Below are positions 25,675 through 34,458 of a DNA stretch of 64,000 nucleotides, in pieces. A program made the translations under genes and the position numbers. The DNA is from Streptomyces sp. DvalAA-43 (GTDB lineage Bacteria > Actinomycetota > Actinomycetes > Streptomycetales > Streptomycetaceae): assembly GCF_900091725.1 (NCBI RefSeq), contig NZ_FMBW01000052.1, forward strand, positions 1 to 64,000, given 5' to 3'. The notes beneath the pieces are model-generated. The model ran no database searches and had not been told where the DNA came from. It saw nothing but the letters and a program-made list of their open reading frames with translations. Within the stretch, counting starts at the first letter, position 1. Each line of letters begins with the position of its first letter.

Positions 25675-26592
25675 ATGGCCGGTCCCGCCTTCCGAGCCGC
25701 CGCCGTCCGGGTGCGCGTCCCTGCGACCAGCGCCAACCTGGGCCCGGGTTTCGACGCCTTCGGCCTGTCGCTGGGGCTGTACGACGACGTCGTCGTCCGC
25801 GTCGCCGACTCCGGACTGCACATCGACATCGCGGGTGAGGGCGCCGACACGCTGCCCCGCGACGAGAGCCACCTCCTCGTACGTTCCCTGCGCACGGCCT
25901 TCGACCTGCTCGGCGGACAGCCCCGGGGTCTGGAGATCGTCTGCGCCAACCGCATCCCGCACGGACGCGGCCTCGGCTCGTCCTCCGCCGCCATCTGTGC
26001 CGGCATCGTCGCCGCCCGCGCCGTGACGACCGGCGGTGACGCCCGGCTCGACGAGGCGGCGCTGCTGGAGCTGGCCACCGAGATCGAGGGCCACCCCGAC
26101 AATGTCGCGGCCTGTCTGCTCGGCGGCTTCACTCTGGCGTGGATGGACGGCGGTTCCGCGCGCGCGATCAGGATGGACCCCGCACAGTCCATCGTTCCGG
26201 TGGTTTTCGTACCCGGCAAGCCGGTCCTCACCGAGACCGCGCGGGGACTGCTCCCGCGGTCGGTTCCGCATGTCGACGCCGCCTTCAACGCCGGCCGTGC
26301 CGCACTGCTCGTCGAGGCCCTGACCAGGCGTCCCGAGCTGCTGCTCACCGCCACCGAGGACCGGCTGCACCAGGAGTACCGCGGACCGGCGATGCCCGAG
26401 AGCGTGGAACTCGTCAACCGACTGCGCGCGGACGGCGTCCCCGCGGTCATCTCCGGTGCCGGGCCGACCGTGCTCGCACTGGCCGAGGACGGTGCGGCCG
26501 ACAAGGTCGCACAGCTGGCGGGCGAGGGGTGGGCGGCCAATCGCCTCGCCCTCGACGCCCCGGGCGCGAGTGTGCTGCCGCTCGTCCCGTAG
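25675..26592 (+). CDS. thrB: Homoserine kinase
   Basis: GHMP-family kinase that phosphorylates homoserine for ThrC, 305 aa. VPATSANLGPGFDAFGLSL at the N-terminus, the ATP-binding PHGRGLGSSSAAICAG (about 97-112) and the C-terminal VISGAGPTVLAL motif are typical. The ATG at 25675 follows AAGGAGAG; longer upstream ORF sequence is not conserved-looking. Separation from thrC by a terminator suggests independent control of the last step, although the product is needed in the same pathway. Confidence 0.97.
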   Translation: MAGPAFRAAAVRVRVPATSANLGPGFDAFGLSLGLYDDVVVRVADSGLHIDIAGEGADTLPRDESHLLVRSLRTAFDLLGGQPRGLEIVCANRIPHGRGLGSSSAAICAGIVAARAVTTGGDARLDEAALLELATEIEGHPDNVAACLLGGFTLAWMDGGSARAIRMDPAQSIVPVVFVPGKPVLTETARGLLPRSVPHVDAAFNAGRAALLVEALTRRPELLLTATEDRLHQEYRGPAMPESVELVNRLRADGVPAVISGAGPTVLALAEDGAADKVAQLAGEGWAANRLALDAPGASVLPLVP

Positions 26593-26977
26593 CCGAGAAG
26601 TGATTGCCGGTGAGTGAGAGGGGGAATGTTTGTTGGAGCCGGTAGTGTTAACCTCAAGTCTGCAACCGACGTCTATGTGGCGCGTTGCTTCGTGTCCCTT
26701 TCCGGGACCACCAATTCTTCCGGGAGCCTCCCCAACTGCCTGAGCAGCCTGCCTGAGCAGTTTCGTGCACGCTCCGGAACCGGCACGACACCCCTCGCTT
26801 GTCCAGGAGTGGGCCGAGCAGGGGGATGCTCGCGCCGGGCCCTTGCACACCTTCATCTCTCCGCCGTACCCGGCGGACCACCGCCCCGGCACGGTCCGCA
26901 AGAAAAAGACCGCAGTCGGACAGCACAACCGGTCGCCGAGCCAGAAGGCCGACGTCCGCTCCAGGGAAGGACCCTTC
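26593..26977 (+). promoter_or_regulatory. rho leader region
   Basis: 385 bp upstream of rho without a supported gene. AT-richer sequence with TAGTGT/TAACCT near 26645-26660 may be the promoter. Further down, TGCCTGAGCAG occurs twice in tandem (about 26737-26760). A long leader would allow Rho to control its own transcription, as known in other bacteria; that is inference here. Confidence 0.4.
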
Positions 26978-29008
26978 GTGAGCGACACCACCGATCTGAT
27001 GGGCGTGACTGCCGACAAGAACGTCGACAGCGCCGCGCCCGCCGAAGGTGCTGCCACTGGCACCACCGCACGGCGCCGCCGCTCCGGCACCGGCCTTGAC
27101 GGCATGGTCCTGGCCGAGCTGCAGCAGGTCGCGTCCGGCCTCGGCATCAAGGGCACTGCGCGGATGCGCAAGGGCCAGCTGATCGAGGTCATCAAGGAGG
27201 CGCAGGCCGGTAGCTCCGCCGCGCCCAAGGCCGCAGCGCCCGCCGCCACGGCCGAGACCAAGCCGAAGCGCCGCGCCACCTCCAAGGCCCGCACCGGGGA
27301 CGAGACCGCGGCCGCCGCACCCGCCGAGAAGGCCGCGGCCCAGCAGCAGATCGACATTCCCGGCCAGCCGGCCAGCGACGACCAGCCCGCGGGCGAGCGC
27401 CGTCGGCGCCGTGCCACCGCGCAGGCGGGCAGCCCGGAGAGCAAGGCGGAGACCAAGCCCGCCGAGGCCAGGACGGAGACGCAGGCCGAGCCCAAGGGCG
27501 ACGACCGCGCCGACGCCAAGGCCGAGGCCGCCGCCGATACGGCCGAGGGCCGCCGCGGCGACCGCCAGGACCGCGGTCAGCGCGGCGAGCGGGGCGACCG
27601 CCAGGAGCGCGGGGAGCGCCGCGACCGTCAGCGCGACCGCCGGGGCAAGGGCGACGAGCAGGGCGGTGGCCAGCGCCAGCAGCGCCAGGGCCAGGGTCAG
27701 GGCCAGGGTCAGGGGCAGAGCCAGGGCCAGCAGGGCGGCGGCCCGCAGGACGACGGGTACGACGACGAGGCGGGCGGCCGTCGCGGCCGTCGTGGCCGCT
27801 ACCGCGACCGCCGTGGCCGCCGTGGCCGCGAGGACTTCGCCAGCGAGGTCCCGGTCTCCGACGACGACGTCCTGATCCCCGTCGCGGGCATCCTGGACAT
27901 CCTCGACAACTACGCGTTCATCCGGACCTCCGGCTACCTGCCGGGCCCGAACGACGTGTACGTCTCGCTCGCCCAGGTCCGCAAGAACGGCCTGCGCAAG
28001 GGTGACCACGTCACCGGTGCGGTGCGCCAGCCCAAGGACGGCGAGCGCCGGGAGAAGTTCAACGCCCTGGTCCGCCTCGACTCGGTGAACGGCATGGCGC
28101 CCGAAACCGGCCGCGGCCGCCCGGAGTTCCAGAAGCTGACCCCGCTCTACCCCCAGGACCGGCTCCGCCTGGAGACCGACTCCAACGTCCTGACGACGCG
28201 GATCATCGACCTGGTCGCTCCCATCGGCAAGGGCCAGCGAGGCCTGATCGTGGCCCCGCCGAAGACCGGTAAGACCATGATCCTCCAGGCGATCGCCAAC
28301 GCGATCACGGTCAACAGCCCCGAGTGCCACCTGATGGTCGTCCTGGTCGACGAGCGTCCGGAAGAGGTCACCGACATGCAGCGGTCGGTGAAGGGCGAGG
28401 TCATCTCCTCGACCTTCGACCGTCCCGCCGAGGACCACACCACCGTCGCCGAGCTGGCCATCGAGCGCGCCAAGCGTCTCGTCGAGCTGGGTCACGACGT
28501 GGTCGTCCTGCTGGACTCCATCACCCGCCTCGGCCGTGCGTACAACCTCGCGGCCCCCGCCTCCGGCCGCATCCTGTCCGGTGGTGTCGACTCGACCGCG
28601 CTGTACCCGCCGAAGCGCTTCTTCGGTGCCGCGCGCAACATCGAGGACGGCGGTTCGCTGACCATCCTGGCCACCGCGCTCGTCGAGACCGGCTCGCGCA
28701 TGGACGAGGTGATCTTCGAGGAGTTCAAGGGCACCGGCAACATGGAGCTCAAGCTCGACCGGAAGCTCTCGGACAAGCGCATCTTCCCGGCGGTGGACGT
28801 CGACGCGTCCAGCACCCGCAAGGAGGAAATCCTCCTGGGCAGCGACGAGTTGGCGATCGTCTGGAAGCTGCGCCGAGTGCTGCACGCGCTCGACCAGCAG
28901 CAGGCGATCGAGCTCCTCCTGGACCGGATGAAGAAGACCCAGTCCAACGCGGAGTTCCTGCTCCAGATCCAGAAGACGACGCCGGCCCCGGGCAACGGCA
29001 ACGACTGA
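26978..29008 (+). CDS. rho: Transcription termination factor Rho
   Basis: Hexameric RNA helicase that releases RNA polymerase, 676 aa. It has a Rho_N domain (about 38-80), then a roughly 200-aa low-complexity insertion: Lys/Ala/Glu-rich first, then Arg/Asp/Gln-rich, a GQGQ repeat near 240 and an RGRRGR stretch near 265. Such insertions are typical of actinobacterial Rho and bind RNA. The CSD-like RNA-binding domain (about 290-370) and the ATPase core follow, with APPKTGKT Walker A, VVLVDERPEEVTDM, DSITRLGRAYN and SGGVDSTALYPPKRFFGAARN. GTG 26978 with GGGAAGG upstream is preferred over longer extensions. Confidence 0.98.
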   Translation: MSDTTDLMGVTADKNVDSAAPAEGAATGTTARRRRSGTGLDGMVLAELQQVASGLGIKGTARMRKGQLIEVIKEAQAGSSAAPKAAAPAATAETKPKRRATSKARTGDETAAAAPAEKAAAQQQIDIPGQPASDDQPAGERRRRRATAQAGSPESKAETKPAEARTETQAEPKGDDRADAKAEAAADTAEGRRGDRQDRGQRGERGDRQERGERRDRQRDRRGKGDEQGGGQRQQRQGQGQGQGQGQSQGQQGGGPQDDGYDDEAGGRRGRRGRYRDRRGRRGREDFASEVPVSDDDVLIPVAGILDILDNYAFIRTSGYLPGPNDVYVSLAQVRKNGLRKGDHVTGAVRQPKDGERREKFNALVRLDSVNGMAPETGRGRPEFQKLTPLYPQDRLRLETDSNVLTTRIIDLVAPIGKGQRGLIVAPPKTGKTMILQAIANAITVNSPECHLMVVLVDERPEEVTDMQRSVKGEVISSTFDRPAEDHTTVAELAIERAKRLVELGHDVVVLLDSITRLGRAYNLAAPASGRILSGGVDSTALYPPKRFFGAARNIEDGGSLTILATALVETGSRMDEVIFEEFKGTGNMELKLDRKLSDKRIFPAVDVDASSTRKEEILLGSDELAIVWKLRRVLHALDQQQAIELLLDRMKKTQSNAEFLLQIQKTTPAPGNGND

Positions 29009-29030
29009 CGTCGCACCCGACCGGCTGGAT

Positions 29031-29074
29031 CACAGGGCCGCCCCCGTCACTTCGGTGACGGGGGCGGCCCTGTG
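29031..29074 (+). terminator. rho terminator, 20-bp stem with TTCG loop
   Basis: Arms 29031-29050 and 29055-29074 are perfectly complementary over 20 bp and are closed by a TTCG tetraloop, 22 bp after the rho stop. There is no T-tract. Confidence 0.9.
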
Positions 29075-29361
29075 CGTGCACCCGGCGCGTACGGCGCGGC
29101 CGAACCGAGACCTTTGCCACATGCCGGACGTGCCGCCGATGGCCCGGTGATGCCTGTAACGGTCAAGAAACCGCAGGTGAGCGCCGGATCACCGGCTGTT
29201 CATCCGAGCTCGATGTCCGTTTCGTCCTCACGCGGAAACAACAGGTGGCTGTGCAACCCTTCTTGATGCCACGGCGTCGTACGCAGTACCGACAAGTCGA
29301 CGTTCCAGTGCCCGAACACCGCTGGGGGTAGCCGGGGAAAGCCGACGACCGAAGGAGACCC
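29075..29361 (+). promoter_or_regulatory. LCP gene upstream region
   Basis: 287 bp with no gene supported. A TTGATG (29271-29276) with TACCGA about 18 bp downstream is a weak promoter candidate. A GAAGGAGAC ribosome site precedes the ATG at 29362. Confidence 0.3.
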
Positions 29362-30465
29362 ATGACCGAGCAGAACGGGAGCGGCGGCCGAATACGCCCC
29401 ACCGGCAAGCGCCGGAAGAAGCCCTCCCGTCGTCGCAGGGCGACGGTGATCGCGGCCTGGACCCTGGCCGGGGCCGTGGTCGTCGGCGGTGCCGGACTGG
29501 GATACGCCTACGTCAAGCTCAACGGCAATCTCAAGGCCGTCGACATCAACGCCGCGCTCGGCAAGAACCGCCCCGACAACGTCGACAACGGCTCCCAGGA
29601 CATCCTCGTGCTCGGCTCGGACTCCCGGTCCGGCGCGAACTCCGCGTACGGCACCGACGACGGCGCGGCCCGCTCCGACACCGCGATGGTCCTGCACATC
29701 AACAAGGGCCACCGGACGGCCTCCGTCGTCTCCATCCCGCGCGACACCCTGGTCACCCGCCCCGAGTGCACCAGCGACACCACGGGGAAGCCCGTCGCCG
29801 CCGAGCAGCGCGCGATGTTCAACACGGCGTACGAGGTCGGCGGACCGGCCTGTGCGGTCAAGACCGTCGAGGCCATGTCGGGCATCCGCATGGACCACTA
29901 CCTCGAAGTCGACTTCACCGGCTTCAAGAAGCTCATCGACGAGCTGGGCGGCGTGAAGATCACCACCACCCAGGCGATCGACGACCCCAAGAGCCATCTG
30001 AAGCTCGAACCCGGCACCCACACCCTCGACGGAGAGCAGTCGCTGGGCCTCGTCCGTACCCGCAAGAGCGTCGGCGACGGCAGTGACCTCGGCCGCATCC
30101 AGCTCCAGCAGGCGTTCATCAAGGCGCTGATGGAACAGGTCAAGCACGTCGGGGTGTTCTCGAACCCGAAGAAGCTGTACGACCTCGCGGACACGGCCAC
30201 CAAGGCCGTCACCACCGACTCCGACCTCGGCTCGGTCACCGAACTCACCTCCTTCGCCAACGGCCTCAAGGGGCTCGGCTCGAAGAACGTCCACATGGTC
30301 ACGCTCCCCGTGGAGTACGACCCCGCCGACCCGAACCGCGTCGTACCGCTGGAATCCGCAGCCCAGCAGGTGTGGAGCGCGCTCAAGCAGGACAAGGCGA
30401 TCCCCGCCTCCGCCACCGAGAAGTCGGCGGGCGACAAGGGCGCCGCGGGCGGCGTCGTACGGTGA
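29362..30465 (+). CDS. LytR-CpsA-Psr (LCP) family ligase
   Basis: Membrane-anchored phosphotransferase that attaches lipid-linked glycopolymers to peptidoglycan, 367 aa. A basic cytoplasmic start (KRRKKPSRRRR) and one membrane segment (about 30-52) lead to an external LCP domain with LVLGSDSR, ARSDTAMVLHI and VVSIPRDTLV, which hold the conserved Asp and Arg residues that bind the pyrophosphate lipid. The WecA/TagO-like gene at 35.9 kb could make the lipid-linked precursor for such a ligase; Streptomyces encode many LCP proteins, so the pairing is tentative. Confidence 0.93.
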   Translation: MTEQNGSGGRIRPTGKRRKKPSRRRRATVIAAWTLAGAVVVGGAGLGYAYVKLNGNLKAVDINAALGKNRPDNVDNGSQDILVLGSDSRSGANSAYGTDDGAARSDTAMVLHINKGHRTASVVSIPRDTLVTRPECTSDTTGKPVAAEQRAMFNTAYEVGGPACAVKTVEAMSGIRMDHYLEVDFTGFKKLIDELGGVKITTTQAIDDPKSHLKLEPGTHTLDGEQSLGLVRTRKSVGDGSDLGRIQLQQAFIKALMEQVKHVGVFSNPKKLYDLADTATKAVTTDSDLGSVTELTSFANGLKGLGSKNVHMVTLPVEYDPADPNRVVPLESAAQQVWSALKQDKAIPASATEKSAGDKGAAGGVVR

Positions 30466-30470
30466 CCGGA

Positions 30471-30494
30471 CGGGCCGGGAATAGTTGCGGCCCG
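30471..30494 (+). terminator. Weak stem-loop after LCP gene
   Basis: CGGGCC (30471-30476) pairs with GGCCCG (30489-30494) across a 12-base loop, 6 bp after the stop codon. Confidence 0.4.
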
Positions 30495-30550
30495 CCCCCG
30501 GTTTTGGGAGATACGGCCGGTCCTGGCAGACTGGTACGTCGGCCCCGGTT

Positions 30551-30569
30551 CACGGACGCGCAATCCGTG
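30551..30569 (+). ncRNA. Candidate L31 leader hairpin
   Basis: CACGGA (30551-30556) and TCCGTG (30564-30569) form a stem with loop CGCGCAA in the 5' leader of rpmE, about 40 bp before its start. Structured L31 leaders are known in actinobacteria as feedback sites. I see one hairpin only and cannot confirm a match to a known leader family. Confidence 0.3.
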
Positions 30570-30607
30570 CGTACGACCCGGCGCCCTCCCGAACCTAGGA
30601 GAAACCC

Positions 30608-30832
30608 TTGAAGCGCGACATCCACCCCGAGTACGTCGAGACGCAGGTCAGCTGCACCTGTGGCGCGTCGTTCACGACCCGGAGCACCATCGACGGCGGC
30701 ACCATCCGCGCCGACGTCTGCTCCGAGTGCCACCCGTTCTACACGGGCAAGCAGAAGATCCTCGACACCGGTGGCCGTGTGGCCCGCTTCGAGGCCCGCT
30801 TCGGCAAGGCTGCCGGCTCCGCCAGCAAGTAG
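30608..30832 (+). CDS. rpmE: Ribosomal protein bL31, zinc-binding form
   Basis: 50S subunit protein, 74 aa. It has CTCG near residue 16 and CSECHPFYTGKQK near 36, giving the Cys set of the zinc-containing paralogue; in Streptomyces a zinc-free paralogue is usually made when zinc is scarce. The start codon is TTG, 5 bases after AGGAGA, which is unusual for a ribosomal protein. The next gene is prfA, separated by a strong intrinsic terminator. Confidence 0.97.
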   Translation: MKRDIHPEYVETQVSCTCGASFTTRSTIDGGTIRADVCSECHPFYTGKQKILDTGGRVARFEARFGKAAGSASK

Positions 30833-30842
30833 CGAGCCACTG

Positions 30843-30891
30843 CGCCGGTTCCTGGCGCCCTCTTCCGGGGGCGTCGGGACCGGCGTTTTTT
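30843..30891 (+). terminator. rpmE terminator with T-tract
   Basis: CGCCGGT (30843-30849) pairs with ACCGGCG (30879-30885), and the inner GCGCCC pairs with GGGGGC, followed at once by six Ts. It is a textbook intrinsic terminator, uncommon in this GC-rich genome. Confidence 0.9.
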
Positions 30892-30988
30892 CCGGCCGGG
30901 GGTGCGCGGCCCCGTTTCCGTACCCCCGCCGGGCCGGCATCACGCCGTCCAGCAGGCACGCCCGAGTGAAGAAATCAGGAGCCCGAAG

Positions 30989-32065
30989 ATGTTCGAGGCG
31001 GTCGAGGAACTGATCGGCGAACAGGCCGATCTGGAGAAGAAGCTCGCGGACCCGGCGGTCCACGCCGACCAGGCCAACGCGCGCAAGCTCAACAAGCGCT
31101 ACGCCGAGCTGACCCCGATCGTCGCGACGTACCGCTCCTGGAAGCAGGCCGGGGACGACATCGGGACGGCCCGCGAGTTCGCCGCCGACGACCCCGACTT
31201 CGCCGCCGAGGTCAAGGAGCTGGAGAAGCAGCGCGAGGAGCTCACCGAGAAGCTCCGCCTGCTCCTGGTCCCGCGCGACCCCAGCGACGACAAGGACGTG
31301 CTCCTGGAGATCAAGGCGGGCGCGGGCGGCGACGAGTCGGCCCTGTTCGCCGGCGATCTGCTGCGCATGTACCTGCGCTACGCCGAGCGCGTCGGCTGGA
31401 AGACCGAGATCATCGACTCCACCGAGTCCGAGCTCGGCGGCTACAAGGACGTCCAGGTCGCCGTGAAGACCAAGGGCGGCAACGGCGCCACCGAGCCCGG
31501 CCAGGGCGTGTGGGCCCGGCTGAAGTACGAGGGCGGCGTGCACCGCGTGCAGCGGGTGCCGTCCACCGAGTCGCAGGGCCGCATCCACACCTCCGCCGCC
31601 GGTGTGCTCGTCACGCCCGAGGCCGAGGAGGTCGATGTCGAGATCCACGCCAACGACCTGCGCATCGACGTCTACCGCTCCTCGGGCCCCGGCGGCCAGT
31701 CCGTCAACACCACGGACTCGGCGGTCCGCATCACCCACCTGCCGACCGGCGTCGTCGCCTCCTGCCAGAACGAGAAGAGCCAGCTCCAGAACAAGGAACA
31801 GGCCATGCGCATCCTGCGTTCGCGGCTGCTCGCCGCCGCCCAGGAGGCCGCCGAGCAGGAGGCGTCGGACGTACGGCGCAGCCAGGTGCGCACCGTCGAC
31901 CGTTCCGAGAAGATCCGTACCTACAACTTCCCGGAAAACCGCATCTCGGACCACCGCGTCGGCTTCAAGGCGTACAACTTGGACCAGGTGCTCGACGGCG
32001 ACCTGGATTCCGTGATCCAGGCGTGCGTCGACGCCGACTCCGCCGCCAAGCTCGCCAACGCGTGA
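30989..32065 (+). CDS. prfA: Peptide chain release factor 1
   Basis: Terminates translation at UAA and UAG, 358 aa. It has an N-terminal helical domain (about 1-100), a codon-recognition domain, and the GGQ loop in RSSGPGGQSVNTTDSAVRI (about 231-249), whose Gln is the target of PrmC methylation, encoded next. The ATG at 30989 follows CAGGAGCCCGAAG; a longer in-frame extension crosses the terminator and is rejected. Confidence 0.98.
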   Translation: MFEAVEELIGEQADLEKKLADPAVHADQANARKLNKRYAELTPIVATYRSWKQAGDDIGTAREFAADDPDFAAEVKELEKQREELTEKLRLLLVPRDPSDDKDVLLEIKAGAGGDESALFAGDLLRMYLRYAERVGWKTEIIDSTESELGGYKDVQVAVKTKGGNGATEPGQGVWARLKYEGGVHRVQRVPSTESQGRIHTSAAGVLVTPEAEEVDVEIHANDLRIDVYRSSGPGGQSVNTTDSAVRITHLPTGVVASCQNEKSQLQNKEQAMRILRSRLLAAAQEAAEQEASDVRRSQVRTVDRSEKIRTYNFPENRISDHRVGFKAYNLDQVLDGDLDSVIQACVDADSAAKLANA

Positions 32066-32105
32066 GCCAAGCCCGCCCCGCCCGTAAACCGTACGGAGAA
32101 CCGCG

Positions 32106-32951
32106 ATGAACCTGCTGCTCGCCGAGGTGGCCCAGGCCACCCAGCGGCTGGCCGACGCCGGTGTGCCCTCGCCGCGATTCGACGCGGAGGAACTCGCCGC
32201 GTTCGTGCACGGCGTCAAGCGGGGCGAGCTGCACCGGGTGCCGGACGCGGAGTTCGACGCCCGCTACTGGGAGGCCATCGCCCGCCGCGAGGCCCGCGAA
32301 CCGCTCCAGCACATCACCGGCCGCGCCTTCTTCCGCTACCTGGAGCTCCAGGTCGGACCCGGTGTCTTCGTCCCCCGCCCGGAGACCGAGTCGGTCGTCG
32401 GCTGGGCGATAGACGCGGTGCGCGCGATGGACGTGGTCGAGCCGGTCGTCGTCGACCTGTGCAGCGGATCGGGCGCCATCGCGCTGGCCATGGCCCAGGA
32501 GGTGCCCCGCTCGCGGGTGCACGCCGTCGAGCTCTCCGACGACGCCATCGAGTGGACCCGGAAGAACGCCGACGGATCCAGGGTCACCGTCCACCAGGGA
32601 GACGCGCTGACCGCCCTCCCCGAGCTGGACGGCCAGGTCGACCTGGTCATCTCCAACCCCCCGTACATCCCGCTCACCGAGTGGGAGTACGTGGCACCCG
32701 AGGCCCGCGACCACGACCCGGAGATGGCCCTCTTCTCCGGCGAGGACGGCCTCGACACCATCCGCGGCATCGAACGCACCGCACACCGCCTGCTGCGCCC
32801 CGGTGGCCTCGTCGTCATCGAGCACGCCGACACCCAGGGCGGCCAGGTGCCGTGGATCTTCACCGAGGAGCGCGGCTGGGCGGACGCGGCCGACCACCCC
32901 GACCTGAACAACCGGCCGCGGTTCGCCACGGCCCGCAAGGCCATGCCGTGA
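32106..32951 (+). CDS. prmC: Release factor glutamine methyltransferase
   Basis: SAM-dependent methyltransferase that modifies the GGQ glutamine of RF1/RF2, 281 aa. The N-terminal helical substrate-binding domain is followed by a Rossmann fold with VVDLCSGSGAIALAMA (about 115-130) and the catalytic NPPY motif in DLVISNPPYIPL (about 180-191). It lies 40 bp after prfA with an ACGGAGAA ribosome site, so enzyme and substrate are co-expressed. Confidence 0.97.
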   Translation: MNLLLAEVAQATQRLADAGVPSPRFDAEELAAFVHGVKRGELHRVPDAEFDARYWEAIARREAREPLQHITGRAFFRYLELQVGPGVFVPRPETESVVGWAIDAVRAMDVVEPVVVDLCSGSGAIALAMAQEVPRSRVHAVELSDDAIEWTRKNADGSRVTVHQGDALTALPELDGQVDLVISNPPYIPLTEWEYVAPEARDHDPEMALFSGEDGLDTIRGIERTAHRLLRPGGLVVIEHADTQGGQVPWIFTEERGWADAADHPDLNNRPRFATARKAMP

Positions 32952-33015
32952 CCGGCGGCCACCACCCGCACGACCCGTACCCGCCATACCCGTACACGCT
33001 TGAGGAGGCCGGCTG

Positions 33016-33663
33016 ATGGCACGGCGATACGACTGCAACGACGCGACCGACCGTACGACGGGTCTGCGTGAGGCCGCGTCGGCCGTCCGCCGCGGCGAAC
33101 TGGTCGTGCTGCCCACCGACACCGTGTACGGCATCGGCGCGGACGCCTTCAGTTCCGAGGGCGTCGCCGATCTGCTGGCCGCCAAGGGCCGCGGCCGCAA
33201 CATGCCGACGCCCGTGCTGATCGGCTCCCCGAACACCCTGCACGGCCTGGTCACCGACTTCTCCGAGCAGGCCTGGGAGCTCGTCGACGCCTTCTGGCCC
33301 GGCGCCCTCACGCTCGTCGCCAAGCACCAGCCGTCGCTCCAGTGGGACCTCGGGGACACTCGCGGCACCGTCGCCATCCGGATGCCGCTGCACCCGGTCG
33401 CCATCGAGCTGCTCACGGAGGTCGGCCCGATGGGCGTCTCCAGCGCCAACCTCACCGGGCACCCGGCCCCCGAGGACTGCGACGCGGCCCAGGAGATGCT
33501 CGGCGACTCCGTCTCCGTCTACCTGGACGGCGGCCCGACGCCCGGCATCGTGCCCTCGTCGATCGTCGACGTGACCGGCAAGGTCCCCGTGCTGCTGCGG
33601 GCCGGCGCGCTCTCCGCCGAGGAGCTCCGCAAGGTGGTACCCGACCTCGAGGTGGCCAATTGA
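33016..33663 (+). CDS. L-threonylcarbamoyladenylate synthase (Sua5/YrdC)
   Basis: Makes threonylcarbamoyl-AMP from threonine, bicarbonate and ATP for t6A37 of tRNAs, 215 aa. The YrdC fold shows VVLPTDTVYGIGADA (about 31-45), the KGRGRNMPTPV loop (about 56-66) and GVSSANLTG (about 139-147). It is of the short TsaC type, without a C-terminal Sua5 domain. Start ATG after GAGGAGG. It overlaps the next gene by 4 bp. The prfA-prmC-sua5 order is widespread in actinobacteria. Confidence 0.95.
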   Translation: MARRYDCNDATDRTTGLREAASAVRRGELVVLPTDTVYGIGADAFSSEGVADLLAAKGRGRNMPTPVLIGSPNTLHGLVTDFSEQAWELVDAFWPGALTLVAKHQPSLQWDLGDTRGTVAIRMPLHPVAIELLTEVGPMGVSSANLTGHPAPEDCDAAQEMLGDSVSVYLDGGPTPGIVPSSIVDVTGKVPVLLRAGALSAEELRKVVPDLEVAN

Positions 33664-34301
33664 CCGCCCCTGAGGGGCGTGGCATAACGGGGCGGTCCGA
33701 CTCCTTCCGCATCCTCCACGTCAGCACCGGCAATGTCTGCCGCTCGCCGATCACCGAGCGGCTGACCCGCCATGCCCTGGTGGACCGCCTCGGCGATCCG
33801 CTCAGCGGCGGGCTGATCGTGGAGAGCGCGGGCACCTGGGGCCACGAGGGCGCCCCCATGGAGGCCAACGCCGAGACCGTCCTCGCCGACTTCGGCGCCG
33901 ACACCACCGGCTTCGTCGGCCGGGAGCTGCTCGACGAGCACGTGATCCGCGCCGACCTGGTGCTCACCGCCACCCGCGACCACCGCGCGCAGGTGATCTC
34001 GATGGGGCACTCGGCCGGTCTGCGGACGTTCACCCTCAAGGAGTTCACCCGGCTGGTCCGGGCGATAGACCCCGCCACGCTGCCCGACCCGCTCGACGAG
34101 GGCGTCGTCGAGCGCGCCCGCGCGCTGGTCCGGGCCGCGGCCGCGCTGCGCGGCTGGTTGCTGGCCCCCACCGCCGAGGCGGACGAGGTGTTCGACCCGT
34201 ACGGCGCCCCGATCACGTTCTTCCGCTCCATCGGCGACGAGATCAACCAGGCCCTCGACCCGGTCGTCACGGCCCTGACGGGCGTGCCCGCGCCGCACTG
34301 A
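33660..34301 (+). CDS. LMW protein-tyrosine-phosphatase-like, catalytic Cys replaced by Ser
   Basis: A 213-aa protein with the low-molecular-weight phosphatase fold. The P-loop reads HVSTGNVCRSP: in active enzymes the first loop position is the nucleophilic Cys (C-x-G-N-x-C-R-S), and here it is Ser (codon AGC). The second Cys, Arg, Ser-Pro and a DP acid loop (LPDPLDEG) are retained. The fold with a lost nucleophile suggests a phosphate- or phosphotyrosine-binding pseudophosphatase. The start is a TTG overlapping the upstream TGA by 4 bp with GAGGTGG 6 bases before it, so it is coupled to the threonylcarbamoyl-AMP synthase. Confidence 0.85.
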   Translation: MTAPEGRGITGRSDSFRILHVSTGNVCRSPITERLTRHALVDRLGDPLSGGLIVESAGTWGHEGAPMEANAETVLADFGADTTGFVGRELLDEHVIRADLVLTATRDHRAQVISMGHSAGLRTFTLKEFTRLVRAIDPATLPDPLDEGVVERARALVRAAAALRGWLLAPTAEADEVFDPYGAPITFFRSIGDEINQALDPVVTALTGVPAPH

Positions 34302-34360
34302 CGCGCACGCCGCCCGCGCCACTCCGACGGGCGTACGCACCGCCTGGGCAGAGGGGCCCA
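34290..34360 (+). ncRNA. Candidate ZTP (pfl) riboswitch, 3' part only clear
   Basis: Upstream of the SHMT-like gene, ACCGCCTGGGCA (34339-34350) matches the highly conserved 3' segment of the pfl/ZTP aptamer, and TGGGC pairs with GCCCA (34345-34360). The 5' domain (expected GACTGG and ACCAC elements) is not recognisable. An AGGCCC/GGGCCT hairpin (34393-34409) further down could be the expression platform. ZTP riboswitches commonly control one-carbon genes such as glyA. Confidence 0.38.
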
Positions 34361-34458
34361 ACGGGTGCATGACGGCGCCGTACAGCGGGCAGGAGGCCCC
34401 TTGCGGGCCTACATTGGAGCTGACGCCAGCGCCCCCTTCCCAGGCCCGGAGCCCATCG

